Assembly: GCA_016935035.1 (NCBI GenBank)
Contig: JAFGRR010000557.1
Location: forward strand, 1-7,073
Direction of reading: 5' to 3'
DNA from: Phycisphaerae bacterium
GTDB taxonomy: Bacteria > Planctomycetota > Phycisphaerae > UBA1845 > Fen-1342
Length of the DNA stretch: 7,073 bases
Below are positions 6,107-7,073 of this stretch, piece by piece. Made by a program: the position numbers and the translations under genes. How positions within the stretch are numbered: the first letter of the stretch is position 1; each line of letters opens with the position of its first letter. The notes under the pieces were generated by a model. The model was given only the letters and a program-made list of their open reading frames with translations. It was not told the origin of the DNA and made no database searches.

Positions 6107-7073
6107 TCACTCACCCACGATCAGGGCGACGAATGAGTCGATGTCGAAGACGTCGACAGTTGTGTCTTCATTGCAGTCGGCGTTCATGATGTCGCAGTCT
6201 GGGTACGTTGTCGCATACGCGCCGGGGTTGGTCAGGGCCAGCACGAATGAGTCAATATCGAAGACATCCACGCCGCCATCACAGTTGGTGTCGCCAAGCG
6301 TAGCCCCACCCGCTCGGACATACACGCAGTTCGAAACGTCCGATTGCTGCTCGCCGCAGATGATCCGGCCGGCAATGTAGTAGCTGTGCCCGGATGACAG
6401 GCCTGTGGCGGTGCCATTCTGGTCGTCAGCCGCGATCTTGCGCGGATCGAGCGGATCGCTGCGTGTGAACCAGATTTCATCGCCGTCGAGAATGCCGTCG
6501 TCGTCTGAGTCGCCCACGGACGGCAACGTCCCGGTCGTGTCTGATTCCTCGGCGTCACCGAGACCGTCGTGATCGACGTCAGCCTCAGCGGCGAGCGCGA
6601 TGAGTCCCAGGCGATCCGTAGTGAAACTCAGTCGATGGAATTCGCGATCGATGGCGATCGTGGTGTCGTCCAGCAGCATCCACGCTCCGAAACCGTCGTC
6701 GAACCAGTACGCGTGGAGTGACGACTCGCCCAGACCACCATACTGGAGCAGTCTATCCGGCGTGTACTCGGTCGTGATTGTCACTGGGCAGTTCAGGTAG
6801 GGACCGTCCTGCTTCTCAAGTGTGAACGCCAGCATCGCTCCCGGCACGCCGGGGTTCATGCCGATCGGCGGCGGCACATAGCTCGGTTCGTAAAACACCA
6901 CGAGGACCTCGGGCAAAGCGATTGCCGCCGGCGGAACGAAGACTTCGCACATGTAGCCGGTGCCGAAGTAGTGATGAATGCCGCCGTGTTCGCTCCAACC
7001 GTCCTCTGGCACCAGTTCCCCCTCGCCGCTGCAGACTTGAAGTGTGGTGGTCGCCTCGCGGTCGCCGCTGGTG
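6107..7073 (-). CDS. Secreted protein with calcium-binding repeats and dockerin-like C-terminus, partial
   Basis: The frame is open from the right window edge to TGA at 6109-6107, giving 321 visible residues. A GTG at 7012 is internal, not the start, because coding sequence continues upstream of it ('TLQVCSGEGELVPEDGW'). The first about 160 residues look like a β-sandwich ('CPVTITTEYTPDRLL', 'HAYWFDDGFGAWMLLDDT', 'FTTDRLGLIALAAE'). Thrombospondin-3-like calcium loops follow ('DVDHDGLGDAEE', 'DSDDDGILDGDE', 'SDPLDP'; 6580-6443). Next is a segment resembling the end of a fibronectin III domain ('GLSSGHSYYIAGRI'). The end (6295-6107) is a dockerin-like pair, 'DTNCDGGVDVFDIDSF' and 'DCNEDTTVDVFDIDSF', each with acidic/Asn ligands at positions 1, 3, 5, 9 and 12. 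Such tails are frequent on secreted planctomycete proteins and may serve in attachment or sorting. The N-terminus and any enzymatic domain are outside the window. Confidence 0.88.
   Translation of the reverse strand, partial: TSGDREATTTLQVCSGEGELVPEDGWSEHGGIHHYFGTGYMCEVFVPPAAIALPEVLVVFYEPSYVPPPIGMNPGVPGAMLAFTLEKQDGPYLNCPVTITTEYTPDRLLQYGGLGESSLHAYWFDDGFGAWMLLDDTTIAIDREFHRLSFTTDRLGLIALAAEADVDHDGLGDAEESDTTGTLPSVGDSDDDGILDGDEIWFTRSDPLDPRKIAADDQNGTATGLSSGHSYYIAGRIICGEQQSDVSNCVYVRAGGATLGDTNCDGGVDVFDIDSFVLALTNPGAYATTYPDCDIMNADCNEDTTVDVFDIDSFVALIVGE
6129..6271 (-). repeat. Tandem dockerin-repeat DNA, period 114 bases
   Basis: The blocks at 6129-6157 and 6243-6271 match at 25 of 29 bases, spaced 114 bases (38 codons) apart. 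Both encode the 'VDVFDIDSFV' half of the two dockerin-like loops. Three of the four differences are synonymous transitions in the reading frame or nearly so, fitting an internal duplication held by protein-level selection. Confidence 0.7.

Noticed and set aside
6107..7012. Reading the dockerin-tailed protein as a complete 301-residue gene starting at GTG 7012
   Set aside because: The frame stays open to the window edge with coherent sequence, there is no SD before the GTG, and no signal peptide follows it, so the gene is truncated by the window.

Overview
The window is GC-rich bacterial chromosome with dense coding and very short gaps. The best taxonomic hint is the C-terminus of the last gene: thrombospondin-3-like calcium loops followed by a two-repeat dockerin-like module with the 'VDVFDIDSFV-AL' signature and paired cysteines. 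That style is common in secreted proteins of Planctomycetota, especially Phycisphaerae-like lineages. I therefore infer a planctomycete or close relative, from sequence style only and without a database search.

Layout, left to right. (1) The end of a GT-B glycosyltransferase-like gene (+, cut by the window start, ends 704). (2) A two-gene minus-strand operon converging on it: a small lipoprotein with a CpaD/OmpA-like domain (2355 to 1873), then a TPR lipoprotein (1824 to 712). Both have clear Shine-Dalgarno sites. (3) A divergent intergenic region of about 206 bases (2356-2561). (4) A two-gene plus-strand operon: a membrane-anchored AsmA-like protein (2562-4112) and, 3 bases later, a sensor histidine kinase (4116-6083). 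(5) A 23-base convergent gap, then the C-terminal part of a secreted dockerin-tailed protein on the minus strand (6107 to beyond 7073).

Nearly everything here acts at the cell envelope: two lipoproteins, one anchored AsmA-like protein, one transmembrane kinase and one secreted protein. The lipoprotein/TPR pair recalls the accessory CpaD and TadD lipoproteins of Tad/Flp pili, but no core Tad gene is in the window. The AsmA-like protein and the kinase are probably translationally coupled. No response regulator is visible beside the kinase, whose extracytoplasmic region contains TPR-like helices. This coupled pair is the closest thing in the window to an undescribed system; a functional link is inference.

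No RNA genes, CRISPR arrays, insertion sequences, integrases or attachment sites were seen.
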